Assembly: GCA_946891915.1 (NCBI GenBank)
Contig: CAMPNN010000014.1
Span: forward strand, 1-24,092
Direction: 5' to 3'
DNA length: 24,092 bases
Source of the DNA: an uncultured Bifidobacteriaceae bacterium
GTDB taxonomy: Bacteria > Actinomycetota > Actinomycetes > Actinomycetales > Bifidobacteriaceae
Positions 1 to 7,592 of this stretch are shown one piece after another. Position 1 is the stretch's first letter. Every line of letters begins with the position of its first letter. Under the pieces are notes generated by a model that made no database searches, was not told the origin of the DNA, and saw only the letters and a list, made by a program, of their open reading frames with translations. A program made the position numbers and the translations under genes.

Positions 1-45
1 GCCGAAGTGGTGGACGACGACAAGGACGATAAGGACAACAAGTAA
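1..45 (+). CDS. dnaK: DnaK (Hsp70) C-terminal end, partial
   Basis: Fourteen codons and a TAA stop are visible. They encode AEVVDDDKDDKDNK, the acidic, disordered kind of tail typical of bacterial Hsp70. The call rests on this tail and on the genes that follow (grpE, dnaJ, hspR), the actinobacterial dnaK operon order. The stop overlaps the grpE start by one base (TAATG), so translation is probably coupled. The gene's promoter and any HspR-binding (HAIR) element lie to the left of the window. Confidence 0.85.
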   Translation, partial: AEVVDDDKDDKDNK

Positions 46-746
46 TGTCCGAGTTCAACGCCAACGAATATTTGCAGAATATGGGAGATGCTGACTCGAT
101 GGATGTAAAACCTGAAAGCGAATCAGCACCAGACCAGAAGCAAACAACTAACAGCGCAGACGCTGCTGAGCAAGCTGGTGAAGGAAGTAAGAATCAGGCA
201 GAAACGCAAGCTGATGCTCATGCTGACGCTAACGTTTCTGCAGATTCTGCGGAAGACGCTAATAATGCAGAATCTAATGAAGCAAATCAGAATGCTAAAA
301 CTGACGATTTGACTCCTTTGGGTAAAGCCAAAAAAGAGGCTGCCGAATACCTAGAAGCGTTACAGCGTGAGCGTGCGGAATTTATTAACTTCCGAAATCG
401 TGCTAAAAAAGAGCAAGATTTGTTCCGCGAGCACGGCATTACTGACGTGTTAAGCGCACTGCTTCCAGCATTGGACGATATTGATCGCATTCGTGAGCAT
501 AGCGAAATGGACGATTCGTTCAAAGCTGTTGCAACCAAAATAGATAAGGCTTTTGAAAAGTTTGGAGTGGAAAAGTTTGGTGAGAAGGGTGAAGATTTTG
601 ACCCTACCAAGCATGATGCAATTTTGCACAAGCCAGATCCAGACGCTACGAAAGAAACTGTTGATGCGGTTGTTGAAGCGGGATATCGCATAGGAGATCG
701 CGTTATTCGCGCAGCTCGCGTAGTGGTTGCTTCCCCGCAGCAGTGA
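45..746 (+). CDS. grpE: GrpE nucleotide exchange factor
   Basis: Cytoplasmic co-chaperone that releases ADP from DnaK, resetting the Hsp70 cycle. The 233-residue product has a long acidic, Ala/Asn/Glu-rich and probably disordered N-terminal part (about residues 1-88). A charged helical stretch follows (about 90-130, including KKEAAEYLEALQRERAEF), which forms the dimer coiled coil in the family. The C-terminal beta domain holds the recognisable run FDPTKHDAILHKPDPD and ends near YRIGDRVIRAARVVVA. The N-terminal tail makes it somewhat longer than typical GrpE (about 200). The ATG overlaps the dnaK stop; no strong separate ribosome-binding site is seen, consistent with translational coupling. 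It should share the dnaK promoter and HspR control. Confidence 0.96.
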   Translation: MSEFNANEYLQNMGDADSMDVKPESESAPDQKQTTNSADAAEQAGEGSKNQAETQADAHADANVSADSAEDANNAESNEANQNAKTDDLTPLGKAKKEAAEYLEALQRERAEFINFRNRAKKEQDLFREHGITDVLSALLPALDDIDRIREHSEMDDSFKAVATKIDKAFEKFGVEKFGEKGEDFDPTKHDAILHKPDPDATKETVDAVVEAGYRIGDRVIRAARVVVASPQQ

Positions 747-818
747 TTCGTTGTTTGACTGTTATTAGATCAAAATAGCGTAAATATGCCAATGTGCTGA
801 TAACGAAAGGAGGCACAA

Positions 819-1874
819 ATGGCTGAAAATGAATGGTTAGCTAAGGATTTTTATAAAGTTCTCGGTGTCTCCAAAGATGCTGACGAAGCGACGATTACTA
901 AAGCATACCGCAAACTTGCTCGAAAATATCATCCTGATTTGAACAAGACAAAAGAAGCTGAAGAAAAGTTTAAGGACGTTTCCGAAGCCTATGATGTGCT
1001 GAAAGATAGTCAAACTCGTCAGCGTTACGACGCTATTCGTCAATTTGGCGCAGGCGGCGCTCGTTTTGCAGGCGGCGCAGGCGGAGCTGGAGGCTTTGAC
1101 GCATCTAGCTTCTCGGATATTTTCTCCATGTTTAATGGCGGCGCTGGAATGGGCGGCATGGGCGGAAATGGTTCGCGCATTCGTTTTGCAACCAGCGGCG
1201 CTGGACCAAATATGGGAGACATTTTCTCCATGTTTAGCGGAGGACGTCAAAATCCGGGTGCAGCTGGATTCCAAGGCGCGAATGGCTTTGCTGGAGAGCA
1301 ATATTCGCAAGCTCAACCAGCGGAGGATACGCCTGAAGTTGGCGAAGATATAACAACCAGTATCAAACTTACTTTTAAGCAGGCTTTTAAGGGTGCTACT
1401 GTGTCGCTTCGTGCGGCAGGTGAAACTTTCAAAACGCATATTCCAGCCGGAGTAAAAGCCGGTCAGAAAATTCGCTTAAAAGGAAAGGGCAAGCAGGGTA
1501 AATTTGGCGGTCCTTCGGGAGATTTGTATTTGCATGTGCAAGTTGAGCCGTCAGATCGTTTTACTTTGCGAGATAACAATTTGGTTGCAAATTTGCCTTT
1601 GACTTTGAGTGAAGCTGTGCATGGTGCAAAAGTTACGCTTAAAGACGTGGATGGCAATTCCGTAACTTTTAAGGTTCCTGCAGGTTCTTCCAGTGGAGAC
1701 GAGGTTCGTGTGCAAGGTGCTGGAGTGCCTGGATCTAACGGCGATTTTATTGGCATTGTGCAAATTCGCATACCAAAGCGCGCAACTATGCTACTTAAGC
1801 GTGCAGCGAAAGAATTTGATAAAACCGCCGGCGAATCTTATACGGAAGAAATTAGCAACTTGAGACAAAAGTAA
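819..1874 (+). CDS. dnaJ: DnaJ/Hsp40 co-chaperone lacking the zinc finger (class B type)
   Basis: Stimulates DnaK ATPase and delivers clients. The J domain occupies residues about 9-72, with the catalytic HPD at 38-40. A Gly/Phe-rich linker runs from about 76 to 160, then two beta-barrel client-binding domains (about 175-325). There is no CxxCxGxG cysteine at all, so the zinc-binding domain of classical DnaJ is absent and the protein resembles CbpA or class B J proteins. The linker carries a duplicated segment: RFAGGAG...DIFSMFNGG at 82-108 and RFATSGAG...DIFSMFSGG at 122-142. The start is fixed by AAAGGAGG just upstream of the ATG. It lies 72 bp after grpE and upstream of hspR, so it is the operon's dnaJ1; a zinc-containing DnaJ is probably encoded elsewhere. 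Confidence 0.94.
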   Translation: MAENEWLAKDFYKVLGVSKDADEATITKAYRKLARKYHPDLNKTKEAEEKFKDVSEAYDVLKDSQTRQRYDAIRQFGAGGARFAGGAGGAGGFDASSFSDIFSMFNGGAGMGGMGGNGSRIRFATSGAGPNMGDIFSMFSGGRQNPGAAGFQGANGFAGEQYSQAQPAEDTPEVGEDITTSIKLTFKQAFKGATVSLRAAGETFKTHIPAGVKAGQKIRLKGKGKQGKFGGPSGDLYLHVQVEPSDRFTLRDNNLVANLPLTLSEAVHGAKVTLKDVDGNSVTFKVPAGSSSGDEVRVQGAGVPGSNGDFIGIVQIRIPKRATMLLKRAAKEFDKTAGESYTEEISNLRQK

Positions 1875-1888
1875 GATAAAAGTAAGAA
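1867..1888 (+). repeat. 11-bp tandem duplication across the dnaJ stop codon
   Basis: AAAAGTAAGAT (1867-1877) is followed directly by AAAAGTAAGAA (1878-1888), 10 of 11 identical. The dnaJ TAA at 1872-1874 lies inside the first copy. Same pattern as at 3488, 7330 and 19792. Confidence 0.8.
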
Positions 1889-1911
1889 AATCGCAAATCA
1901 GAAATAAATCG

Positions 1912-1947
1912 AAAGTAAATTAAAAATAAAAAAGTAAATTAAAAATA
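1912..1947 (+). repeat. 17-bp direct repeat, period 19, between dnaJ and hspR
   Basis: A 17-base A-rich unit starting AAAGTAAATT occurs exactly at 1912-1928 and again at 1931-1947. It lies between the dnaJ stop and the hspR ribosome-binding site. The stretch is AT-rich and would be unstructured in RNA. No promoter is evident, though an AT-rich spacer could hide one. Confidence 0.75.
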
Positions 1948-1966
1948 ATTAAAAGGAAGGCGTGCT

Positions 1967-2563
1967 ATGACACCAATAACGCGTGAAACTAAAGCACTGT
2001 ATGAAATGTGTGCAGTTGCTTTAGTGCGTGGTACTGCAACGCTTGACGGGGCAGATGAAGTAGGTTTTACTCTTGATTTGCCAATATTTACCGTAAGCCA
2101 CGTAGCACGCCTTACTAATACGCATCCGCAAACTCTTCGACAATACGATCGTCTGTGTTTAGTTATGCCTCAGCGCACAGGCGGTGGCGCTCGCCGATAC
2201 TCGTTAAGAGATATTGGCAGAATTGTTCAAACTCAGCATTTAAGCCAAGATGAAGGTATTAATCTTGCTGGGATTATGAAAATTTTGGCGTTACAAGAAG
2301 AAAATCGACAACTTAAAAGGCAAGTGCGTCATTTGACGGAAGCTGCGGAATCTTCAGAACGTAACATTTTTACCGCAAATGCGGACGGCGATATCGTGGA
2401 AATGCAGCGCTCGCGCAATGCTAGGCGCTGGAGGCGAGACATTCGCACAGAACGCAGGGCTTTGCCTTCATCGCACTCCTCTTCGGATTATGTAAACTCG
2501 TATGAAAATAATTCAGTAGCGGACGAAAAATCAGTGGTATTGTGGAGAGCTTGGCACTTGTAG
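1967..2563 (+). CDS. hspR: HspR, MerR-family heat-shock repressor
   Basis: Transcriptional repressor of the dnaK operon in actinobacteria; in the family it binds HAIR inverted repeats with DnaK as co-repressor. A MerR-type winged helix-turn-helix starts near residue 40: FTVSHVARLTNTHPQTLRQYDRLCLVMPQRT, with the wing GGGARRYSLRDI. A coiled coil follows (ILALQEENRQLKRQVRHLTEAAE). The last residues, SVVLWRAWHL, form a hydrophobic tail like that of other HspR proteins. At 198 residues it is longer than many HspRs, with about 35 extra N-terminal residues and an Arg/Ser-rich stretch before the tail. AAGGAAGG lies at good spacing from the ATG. It is the last gene of the dnaK-grpE-dnaJ-hspR unit, implying autoregulation from the upstream dnaK promoter, which is outside the window. 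Confidence 0.93.
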   Translation: MTPITRETKALYEMCAVALVRGTATLDGADEVGFTLDLPIFTVSHVARLTNTHPQTLRQYDRLCLVMPQRTGGGARRYSLRDIGRIVQTQHLSQDEGINLAGIMKILALQEENRQLKRQVRHLTEAAESSERNIFTANADGDIVEMQRSRNARRWRRDIRTERRALPSSHSSSDYVNSYENNSVADEKSVVLWRAWHL

Positions 2564-2591
2564 TAACGTATATGAGTTGCGCTGTTAAGAA

Positions 2592-2639
2592 TAAAACTGT
2601 TGAAAGCTAAAACTGTTAAGAGTTAAAACTTTATGAAGA
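2592..2639 (+). repeat. 16-bp degenerate tandem repeat after hspR
   Basis: TAAAACTGTTGAAAGC (2592-2607) and TAAAACTGTTAAGAGT (2608-2623) are adjacent 16-base units. A weaker third copy, TAAAACTTTATGAAGA, covers 2624-2639. Each unit starts with a TAA. The array lies in the 147-bp gap between hspR and the HAD gene; no hairpin terminator is seen there. Confidence 0.7.
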
Positions 2640-2710
2640 ACAATAATTAAATGCTGTTAAAAGTGAATGTAAGTTTTAAGCGCAAACGACAGCAATATAA
2701 AGGATTGTGA

Positions 2711-3493
2711 ATGACGGAAAAAAATACGGAAAAATCGGAAAAGTCGGGAAAATTAGAAAAATCTACGAATTTACAATTGGAAAATGCGCAGTTAAATAAG
2801 CATGTTTTGCGCGCAGTATTCTGGGATATGGACGGTACGCTTATTGATTCTGAGCCGTATTGGCATGAGTCTGAGTTTTATTTAGTTAAAAAATATGGCG
2901 GTTATTGGGATGAAGATTTGGCTTGGGAATGTTCCGGCGGATCTTTGGAAACTGTTGCCAATAGGATGATTCCTTCCGGCACAAAACTTACGGTTGAAGA
3001 AATTGGCAAAGGCATGGTTGATTACGTTGCTGCGCGTGAAGCTGAGTCTGTGCCGTGGATTCCTGGCGTACTTGACGTTCTTAAAAGTCTTACGAAGGCT
3101 GGTATTCCTTCGATTTTAGTAAGTAATTCGCCGCGATGCTTGGTTGAAAATATTGTGAAGCATGCTCCGGATGGCGCGTTTGTTGGTTATGTATGTGGCG
3201 ACGACGGTTTTGTGCCTAAGCCGAGTGCTGAGCCGTATCTTGCAGCGGGCCGAATGGTTGGCGTGCATGGTACTGACGAAGAAATTGCGGAACAAATGGC
3301 TCATTGTATTGCTATAGAAGATTCTTTAGCTGGTCTTACTGCTGCAGTTAATTCCGGTGCGACTGTAATTGCGCAAACAGGATTTTCACGTGCAGACATA
3401 GCTGAAAGCAAGCATCACGCTGAGCTTAACGGCTACGAAGGTGTGACGGCTGAATCACTTGAAAATCTTGTTTTGAAAACTTTGCGAAAGTAG
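2711..3493 (+). CDS. HAD-superfamily phosphatase (beta-phosphoglucomutase/phosphatase-like)
   Basis: Cytosolic phosphate-monoester hydrolase of HAD subfamily IA; the substrate cannot be read from sequence. Motif I is FWDMDGTLIDSE with the nucleophile and acid/base aspartates D39 and D41. Motif II is LVSNS (S138), motif III is K170 in FVPKPSAEPY, and motif IV is AIEDSLAG (E203, D204). An alpha-helical cap fits between motifs I and II. The first 32 residues are a Lys/Glu-rich extension before the fold, partly a three-codon repeat (EKS EKS GKL EKS). The ATG at 2711 follows AAAGGA with a 6-base gap, and the next ATG falls inside motif I, so the extension is probably translated. The gene stands alone after the hspR operon and converges on the PBP gene. 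Confidence 0.88.
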   Translation: MTEKNTEKSEKSGKLEKSTNLQLENAQLNKHVLRAVFWDMDGTLIDSEPYWHESEFYLVKKYGGYWDEDLAWECSGGSLETVANRMIPSGTKLTVEEIGKGMVDYVAAREAESVPWIPGVLDVLKSLTKAGIPSILVSNSPRCLVENIVKHAPDGAFVGYVCGDDGFVPKPSAEPYLAAGRMVGVHGTDEEIAEQMAHCIAIEDSLAGLTAAVNSGATVIAQTGFSRADIAESKHHAELNGYEGVTAESLENLVLKTLRK

Positions 3494-3522
3494 TTTAGCA
3501 AGTAGTTTAGCAAGTAACTTAA
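3488..3522 (+). repeat. 12-bp tandem duplication across the HAD-gene stop codon
   Basis: AAGTAGTTTAGC at 3488-3499 is repeated exactly at 3500-3511, then decays (AAGTAACTTAA, 3512-3522). The gene's TAG (3491-3493) lies in copy 1. The 12-bp period keeps frame, so in-frame stops follow at the same place in the next copies (TAG, then TAA). Confidence 0.8.
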
Positions 3523-3554
3523 TTTTTCGGCACAGTTTGCTCTTTATAAGCAAG

Positions 3555-3596
3555 CCGTTAATTAAGATCCGCTAATTAAGCAATACGCTAATTTAG
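3555..3596. repeat. Three degenerate 12-mers between convergent genes
   Basis: CCGTTAATTAAG (3555-3566), CCGCTAATTAAG (3569-3580) and ACGCTAATTTAG (3585-3596) are similar units at 14-16 bp spacing, flanked by two CAAGCCG words. They fill the gap between the HAD gene and the minus-strand PBP stop. There is no clear GC-rich terminator hairpin, so whether these AT-rich units help end transcription from both sides is inference. Confidence 0.55.
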
Positions 3597-3612
3597 CAAG
3601 CCGGCAGATTTA

Positions 3613-6021
3613 TTACTCGGAAGTAGACGGGTTGTACTCATTTTGACCGCCACCAGTAGTGTCGTATGAGGTGTTACCGTAGCTGCTTCCGTCATAATTA
3701 TTGCCGTATCCGTTGCTGTAGCCGCCGCCAGTCGAAGCGTCTCCGTATTTGCGCAACGGATTATCGTAAGTGTTTGAATCCTCTTTATTTGAGTCCTGTT
3801 CAGTACTATTAGGCGTATCTTTATCCTTGCTTTTATTGGTTTCTGCGTCGGCATCAGCATTTTTATCTTTGCTGTCGTTATTTTCGCTTTCGCGCTTATA
3901 AGCATGCCGTTCGCCTAATCCCCAAGTTCCGTCCTGGCCGCCAATCTTGCCATTATCTTTTGCTTCAGGGAACTTAACGCTAGGAGTGCCAGCCAAGGCC
4001 TGCTTCATATACCGAGTGAACAAGTGCACAGGATAATCGCTTCCTCCAAGATACCCGCGGAATGGCTTAATAATTTGAGGGCTTCCGTTTGCATCTGGAT
4101 TCCACATGGCAAAAGCAGTTACTACATTAGGCGTAAAGCCTACGAAGCTACCTGCAGTTTCATCATTTGCGGTACCAGACTTACCGGCTATTTCTCTGCC
4201 TATAGCGCGAGCCTCCATTGCGGTGCCTCGCTGAACTACCCCTAGCATTGCTTTAGTAGCCAACGCTGAATCTGCTGGAGAAAATACTTGCTTTCCGCTT
4301 GTTGGAGCCCTGTAAAACTCTTTGCCGTCAGGGTTTTTAACGCTGGCAACAATATGTAAATCAGGACGTCTTCCTTGATTTGCAAATGTTGCATAAGCGC
4401 GCGCAATTTCGCTCACATGTACAGTGTCGTTGCCAAGCACAGTAAACGGATTTTTACCATTTACGCGCTTAGGATTCAACCCTGCAAGAACAGCTGTGTG
4501 TGCTACTTTGCTAGCGCCAAGTTTGCTTTGCAAATCCATGTAAACTGTGTTTACAGAATTTGCTGTAGCTCCGTATAAATTAACCATTCCGTAGTTGGTA
4601 TTTGCAAAGTTTGCAACCGGTTTATCAATACCGTTGAATTTGCGCGGAGAATTGCCATTAAATAGTGTGTTTAAGCTTGTGCCAGCTTGGATTGCGCCAA
4701 GAAGCGCAAAAGGTTTCATTGTTGATCCAGGCTCGTATAGCGCTTGCGTTGCGTTGTTTAGAGGCTTTGTAAGATAATCGTCGCCAGCATAAACTGAAAT
4801 AATTGAACCATCTTTTGCATTTACTGAGATTCCGCCAATTTGTAAGCCTTGAGGCACAATTCCACGCCCGTCCTGCGAAGGGCTTGCAACTTTGAACATT
4901 AAATCTTGCTTGGCTTTGTCAATAGTTGTGATAATGCGATACCCGCCGCTATCAAGATCTTCCTGTGTAAAGGCTCCATTACTTGTCAATTCGTCGCGAA
5001 CCATGTGCAGCAAGTATCCTTGAGGCCCTGCGTACATATTTTGCGTAGTTTGTGTAATAGTATCCGGCATTTTTGCTTTTGCAGCTTGATCTGCCGTAAT
5101 ATACTTGTCTTTTTTCATAATTTTAAGCACGCGCTTAAAACGTATTCCGGCTTCTTTTGGACCGATTGCAGGATCCCACCTGCTTGGTGCAGGAATAATT
5201 CCAGCTAAAAGTGCTGCTTGGGATAGTGTTAAATCTTTAGCTTCGATTCCAAAATACGCTTTTGCAGCGGCCTGAATGCCGTATGCGCCTCGTCCAAGAT
5301 AAATAGTGTTCATGTAATTGCACAGAACAGTGTCTTTATCTTGAGTTTGCGCAATTTTCAAAGCCAAAATCGCTTCGTGTAGTTTTCCAAGATACGTTTT
5401 GGTTTCGCCAAGATAATATCGTTCCGCATACTGTTGGGTAATTGTAGAGCCGCCCCAGCGTCCGCGTGTAGTTACGTTATGAATAAGCGCGCGGCCAATT
5501 CCCTTAAAATCAATTCCGCCATCTTGGTAGAACGAACGATTTTCTGAAGCTATTATTGCTTTTCCAACGTATTTAGGAAGTGCAGAACAGTTAATAATTT
5601 CTCGATTTTGTTCTGCAAACGAACCTAATTCCGTTTTGCCGTCAGCGTAATAAACTTTTGTTTTGTCTGCCATGGCAACTTTGTCTGGAGCAGGTATGTC
5701 TGTTGTGGCGTACATAAAAGCAAAAACAAGTATGCCAAGCAAAATAGGAACGAAGATTACAATAAGCATCCAAAAAATAATAGGGTGCCTTCCGTGCCAA
5801 GTTTTACGGCGCTGATTCCGAGTGTACTCTCGTGAACGTTCTCGCCTTGAACCATGGTTGCTGTTACCGGATGCTGATTCGTATGCCGATTTTCGCGCGC
5901 TACTATTGCGTGGAGGAACCGAGCTTGGCATGCCAGTATTATTCTGCGATTTAGATGATATGCTTCGTGGCGTTTTTGTGCGCGAAGCTGCAGATCGTCG
6001 TCCATTATTATGTGCAACCAT
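3613..6021 (-). CDS. Class A penicillin-binding protein (glycosyltransferase plus transpeptidase)
   Basis: Membrane-anchored enzyme that polymerises lipid II into glycan strands and cross-links the peptides. Numbered from the ATG at 6021 (802 residues), a basic, Ser/Arg-rich cytoplasmic tail (1-80) precedes one membrane helix (about 81-104). The GT51 domain has the catalytic Glu in ASENRSFYQDGGID (E160) and GGSTITQQ. The transpeptidase domain has STMK (active serine S433), SVN (489-491) and KSGT (614-617). The last 95 residues are low complexity: first Asp/Lys/Glu/Asn-rich, then Gly/Tyr/Asn/Ser-rich. A GTG start at 6030 is possible, but GGTGGG sits 5 bases before the ATG at 6021, which I prefer. 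Likely a PonA/PBP1a equivalent; divergent from ino1. Confidence 0.93.
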   Translation of the reverse strand: MVAHNNGRRSAASRTKTPRSISSKSQNNTGMPSSVPPRNSSARKSAYESASGNSNHGSRRERSREYTRNQRRKTWHGRHPIIFWMLIVIFVPILLGILVFAFMYATTDIPAPDKVAMADKTKVYYADGKTELGSFAEQNREIINCSALPKYVGKAIIASENRSFYQDGGIDFKGIGRALIHNVTTRGRWGGSTITQQYAERYYLGETKTYLGKLHEAILALKIAQTQDKDTVLCNYMNTIYLGRGAYGIQAAAKAYFGIEAKDLTLSQAALLAGIIPAPSRWDPAIGPKEAGIRFKRVLKIMKKDKYITADQAAKAKMPDTITQTTQNMYAGPQGYLLHMVRDELTSNGAFTQEDLDSGGYRIITTIDKAKQDLMFKVASPSQDGRGIVPQGLQIGGISVNAKDGSIISVYAGDDYLTKPLNNATQALYEPGSTMKPFALLGAIQAGTSLNTLFNGNSPRKFNGIDKPVANFANTNYGMVNLYGATANSVNTVYMDLQSKLGASKVAHTAVLAGLNPKRVNGKNPFTVLGNDTVHVSEIARAYATFANQGRRPDLHIVASVKNPDGKEFYRAPTSGKQVFSPADSALATKAMLGVVQRGTAMEARAIGREIAGKSGTANDETAGSFVGFTPNVVTAFAMWNPDANGSPQIIKPFRGYLGGSDYPVHLFTRYMKQALAGTPSVKFPEAKDNGKIGGQDGTWGLGERHAYKRESENNDSKDKNADADAETNKSKDKDTPNSTEQDSNKEDSNTYDNPLRKYGDASTGGGYSNGYGNNYDGSSYGNTSYDTTGGGQNEYNPSTSE

Positions 6022-6112
6022 ACATCCCACCGTAGCGCCCGGTGTTGAATTTTTCCATAAAATTATTTATTTTCGCTTAGAAACGACTAAAAATATCTAA
6101 TATTGGCTCATA

Positions 6113-6142
6113 TTGGTTGGCGATAGTATTATGAAATATGGT
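6113..6142 (+). promoter_or_regulatory. Possible ino1 promoter in the divergent PBP/ino1 region
   Basis: TTGGTT (6113-6118) and TATGGT (6137-6142) are 18 bp apart and point to ino1, about 50 bases before its ATG. The word TATTGG is repeated just upstream (6101 and 6111), which offers other -35 choices. Neither box is a strong consensus match. The gap (6022-6192) must also hold the PBP promoter in the other direction, which I cannot place. Confidence 0.3.
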
Positions 6143-6192
6143 ATTAGTGCGGCATAACGTAATGTCGCTTATTTTGCAGGCAAGGAGTCTAT

Positions 6193-7335
6193 ATGAGCAT
6201 CCGCGTTGCCATTGCCGGCGTAGGTAATTGTGCTTCGTCGCTGGTTCAGGGCGTTGAATATTACAAGAACGCCGATGACGGTGAGAAAATTCCAGGGTTG
6301 ATGCATGCTGTATTTGGCCAGTATCGTGTGCGCGATATTGAGTTTGTGGCAGCGTTTGATGTTGATTCGCTTAAGGTTGGGCATGATTTAAGCGAAGCAA
6401 TTGGCGCTTCGCAGAACAACACCATTCGTTTTGCTGACGTGCCTAATTTAGGCGTGGAAGTTATGCGTGGTCCTACCTATGACGGTTTGGGCGATTATTA
6501 CCGTGAAATGATTGATGAGTCGGAGGCTGAGCCTGTTGATGTGGCTCAAGTTTTGCGCGACAAGCATGTTGACGTTCTTGTTTCTTATTTGCCGGTTGGT
6601 TCGGAGCTGGCAGATAAAGCTTACGCTACTTTTGCAATGGAAGCTGGCTGCGCTTTTGTAAACTGCTTGCCAGTGTTTATTGCTTCCGATCCTGAGTGGG
6701 CGCAGAAATTCCGCGATGCTGGCGTGCCGATTATTGGCGACGATATTAAGAGCCAGGTTGGCGCTACGATTACGCATCGCGTTATGGCACGTCTTTTTGA
6801 AGATCGCGGTGTGCGCTTGGATCGCACATATCAGCTGAACGTTGGCGGAAACATGGATTTCATGAATATGCTTCAGCGCTCTAGGCTCGAATCTAAGAAA
6901 ATTTCTAAGACGCGCGCTGTAACTTCAATCGTGCCGCACGAAATGGATGAGCATAATGTCCATATTGGTCCTTCTGATTACGTGGCTTGGCTGGATGACC
7001 GCAAGTTTGCTTTTGTTCGTTTGGAAGGTACGACTTTTGGTGATGTTCCGCTTAATTTGGAGTACAAGCTTGAGGTTTGGGATTCTCCAAATTCTGCCGG
7101 TATTGTTATTGATGCGGTTCGCGCTGCAAAAATTGCTCTTGATAGGCACCTGTCTGGGCCGATTTTGGCTCCAAGCTCGTACTTTATGAAGTCTCCTGCA
7201 GTTCAGCACGAAGATAATGAAGCCCGTGAATTAGTTGAGCGTTATATTGCTGGCGAAGTTGAAGCGGACGAAACGCAGCTTAATGCCGATGTTGAAGAAG
7301 CAAAAGAGCACGGCAAAAGCGTGTGGCGTGCGTAA
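6193..7335 (+). CDS. ino1: Inositol-3-phosphate synthase
   Basis: NAD-dependent cytosolic enzyme converting glucose 6-phosphate to 1L-myo-inositol 1-phosphate, the first step to inositol phospholipids and, in many actinobacteria, mycothiol. The 380-residue length matches the short actinobacterial form rather than the roughly 500-residue eukaryotic one. Visible signatures are the dinucleotide-binding loop AGVGNCASS (8-16), the family block [14 protein letters not shown] (183-196), [11 protein letters not shown] (216-226) and [11 protein letters not shown] near the C-terminus. AAGGAG precedes the ATG by 7 bases. It is a single gene, divergent from the PBP and followed by the SRP RNA, with no other inositol gene nearby. 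The last 25 residues are an acidic tail. Confidence 0.95.
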   Translation: MSIRVAIAGVGNCASSLVQGVEYYKNADDGEKIPGLMHAVFGQYRVRDIEFVAAFDVDSLKVGHDLSEAIGASQNNTIRFADVPNLGVEVMRGPTYDGLGDYYREMIDESEAEPVDVAQVLRDKHVDVLVSYLPVGSELADKAYATFAMEAGCAFVNCLPVFIASDPEWAQKFRDAGVPIIGDDIKSQVGATITHRVMARLFEDRGVRLDRTYQLNVGGNMDFMNMLQRSRLESKKISKTRAVTSIVPHEMDEHNVHIGPSDYVAWLDDRKFAFVRLEGTTFGDVPLNLEYKLEVWDSPNSAGIVIDAVRAAKIALDRHLSGPILAPSSYFMKSPAVQHEDNEARELVERYIAGEVEADETQLNADVEEAKEHGKSVWRA

Positions 7336-7377
7336 TTTATTTAGCTAGCATAATTTATTTAGCTAACGTAATTTATT
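7330..7377 (+). repeat. 18-bp tandem repeat starting at the ino1 stop codon
   Basis: GCGTAATTTATTTAGCTA (7330-7347) and GCATAATTTATTTAGCTA (7348-7365) match at 17 of 18 bases. A partial third copy begins at 7366 (ACGTAATTTATT). The ino1 TAA (7333-7335) lies in copy 1. The period keeps frame, so TAA and TAG recur in the ino1 frame in each copy. Confidence 0.85.
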
Positions 7378-7396
7378 GCCACTAATTTATTACTAC

Positions 7397-7424
7397 TCGA
7401 CATATAGCGAAAATCGTGTAATAT
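7397..7424 (+). promoter_or_regulatory. Promoter of the SRP RNA gene
   Basis: TCGACA (7397-7402) and TAATAT (7419-7424) lie 16 bp apart. Seven bases past the -10 is the first base of the SRP RNA stem, as expected for an RNA made without a leader. Confidence 0.6.
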
Positions 7425-7431
7425 AGATAAA

Positions 7432-7515
7432 GCCTCCGTGTGGCACTACGTCACCCAATCCCCCCAGGGCAGAAATGCAGCAAGGGTAAGTGGCCTCTGG
7501 TGGGTGCGCGGAGGT
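7432..7515 (+). ncRNA. ffs: Small signal recognition particle RNA (4.5S type)
   Basis: RNA scaffold that binds Ffh (SRP54) and the receptor FtsY to target ribosomes to the membrane. The apical core is CCCAGGGCAGAAATGCAGCAAGGGT (bases about 7463-7487): the hairpin GCA-GAAA-TGC with the flanking asymmetric AGCA and symmetric loop bases of helix 8. The ends pair: GCCTCCG (7432-7438) with CGGAGG (7509-7514). CACCCA near the 5' side pairs with TGGGTG on the 3' side. About 84 nt long, the small bacterial form without an Alu domain. Four Ts directly follow the closing stem, so the RNA's own end hairpin can act as terminator. Confidence 0.92.
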
Positions 7516-7563
7516 TTTATTATTCTCAATTTTATTGTGCTTATTGTGTGCAAAACTCGCGCT

Positions 7564-7587
7564 GTCGTAGAGACTGTCGTAAAGTCT
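7564..7587 (+). repeat. 12-bp tandem repeat just upstream of the PAP2 gene
   Basis: GTCGTAGAGACT (7564-7575) is followed by GTCGTAAAGTCT (7576-7587), 10 of 12 identical. Across the pair, AGACT and AGTCT form a small inverted repeat (7571-7587). It ends 5 bases before the ATG of the PAP2 gene, where a ribosome-binding site would be expected but none is seen. It could be an operator, or its TAAAGT could be a weak -10 for a leaderless transcript. Confidence 0.55.
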
Positions 7588-7592
7588 AAAGT

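Noticed and set aside
837..1439. 200-residue minus-strand open frame inside dnaJ
   Set aside because: Fully antisense to a well-supported J protein; composition is Cys/Ser-rich without family motifs, and no ribosome-binding site was found.
1875..1966. HAIR (HspR) or CIRCE (HrcA) element near dnaJ or hspR
   Set aside because: No CTTGAGT-N7-ACTCAAG or CIRCE-like inverted repeat is present in the window; the operon promoter lies to the left.
6022..6030. GTG start of the penicillin-binding protein at 6030
   Set aside because: Possible, but GGTGGG is better placed for the ATG at 6021; the difference is three residues.
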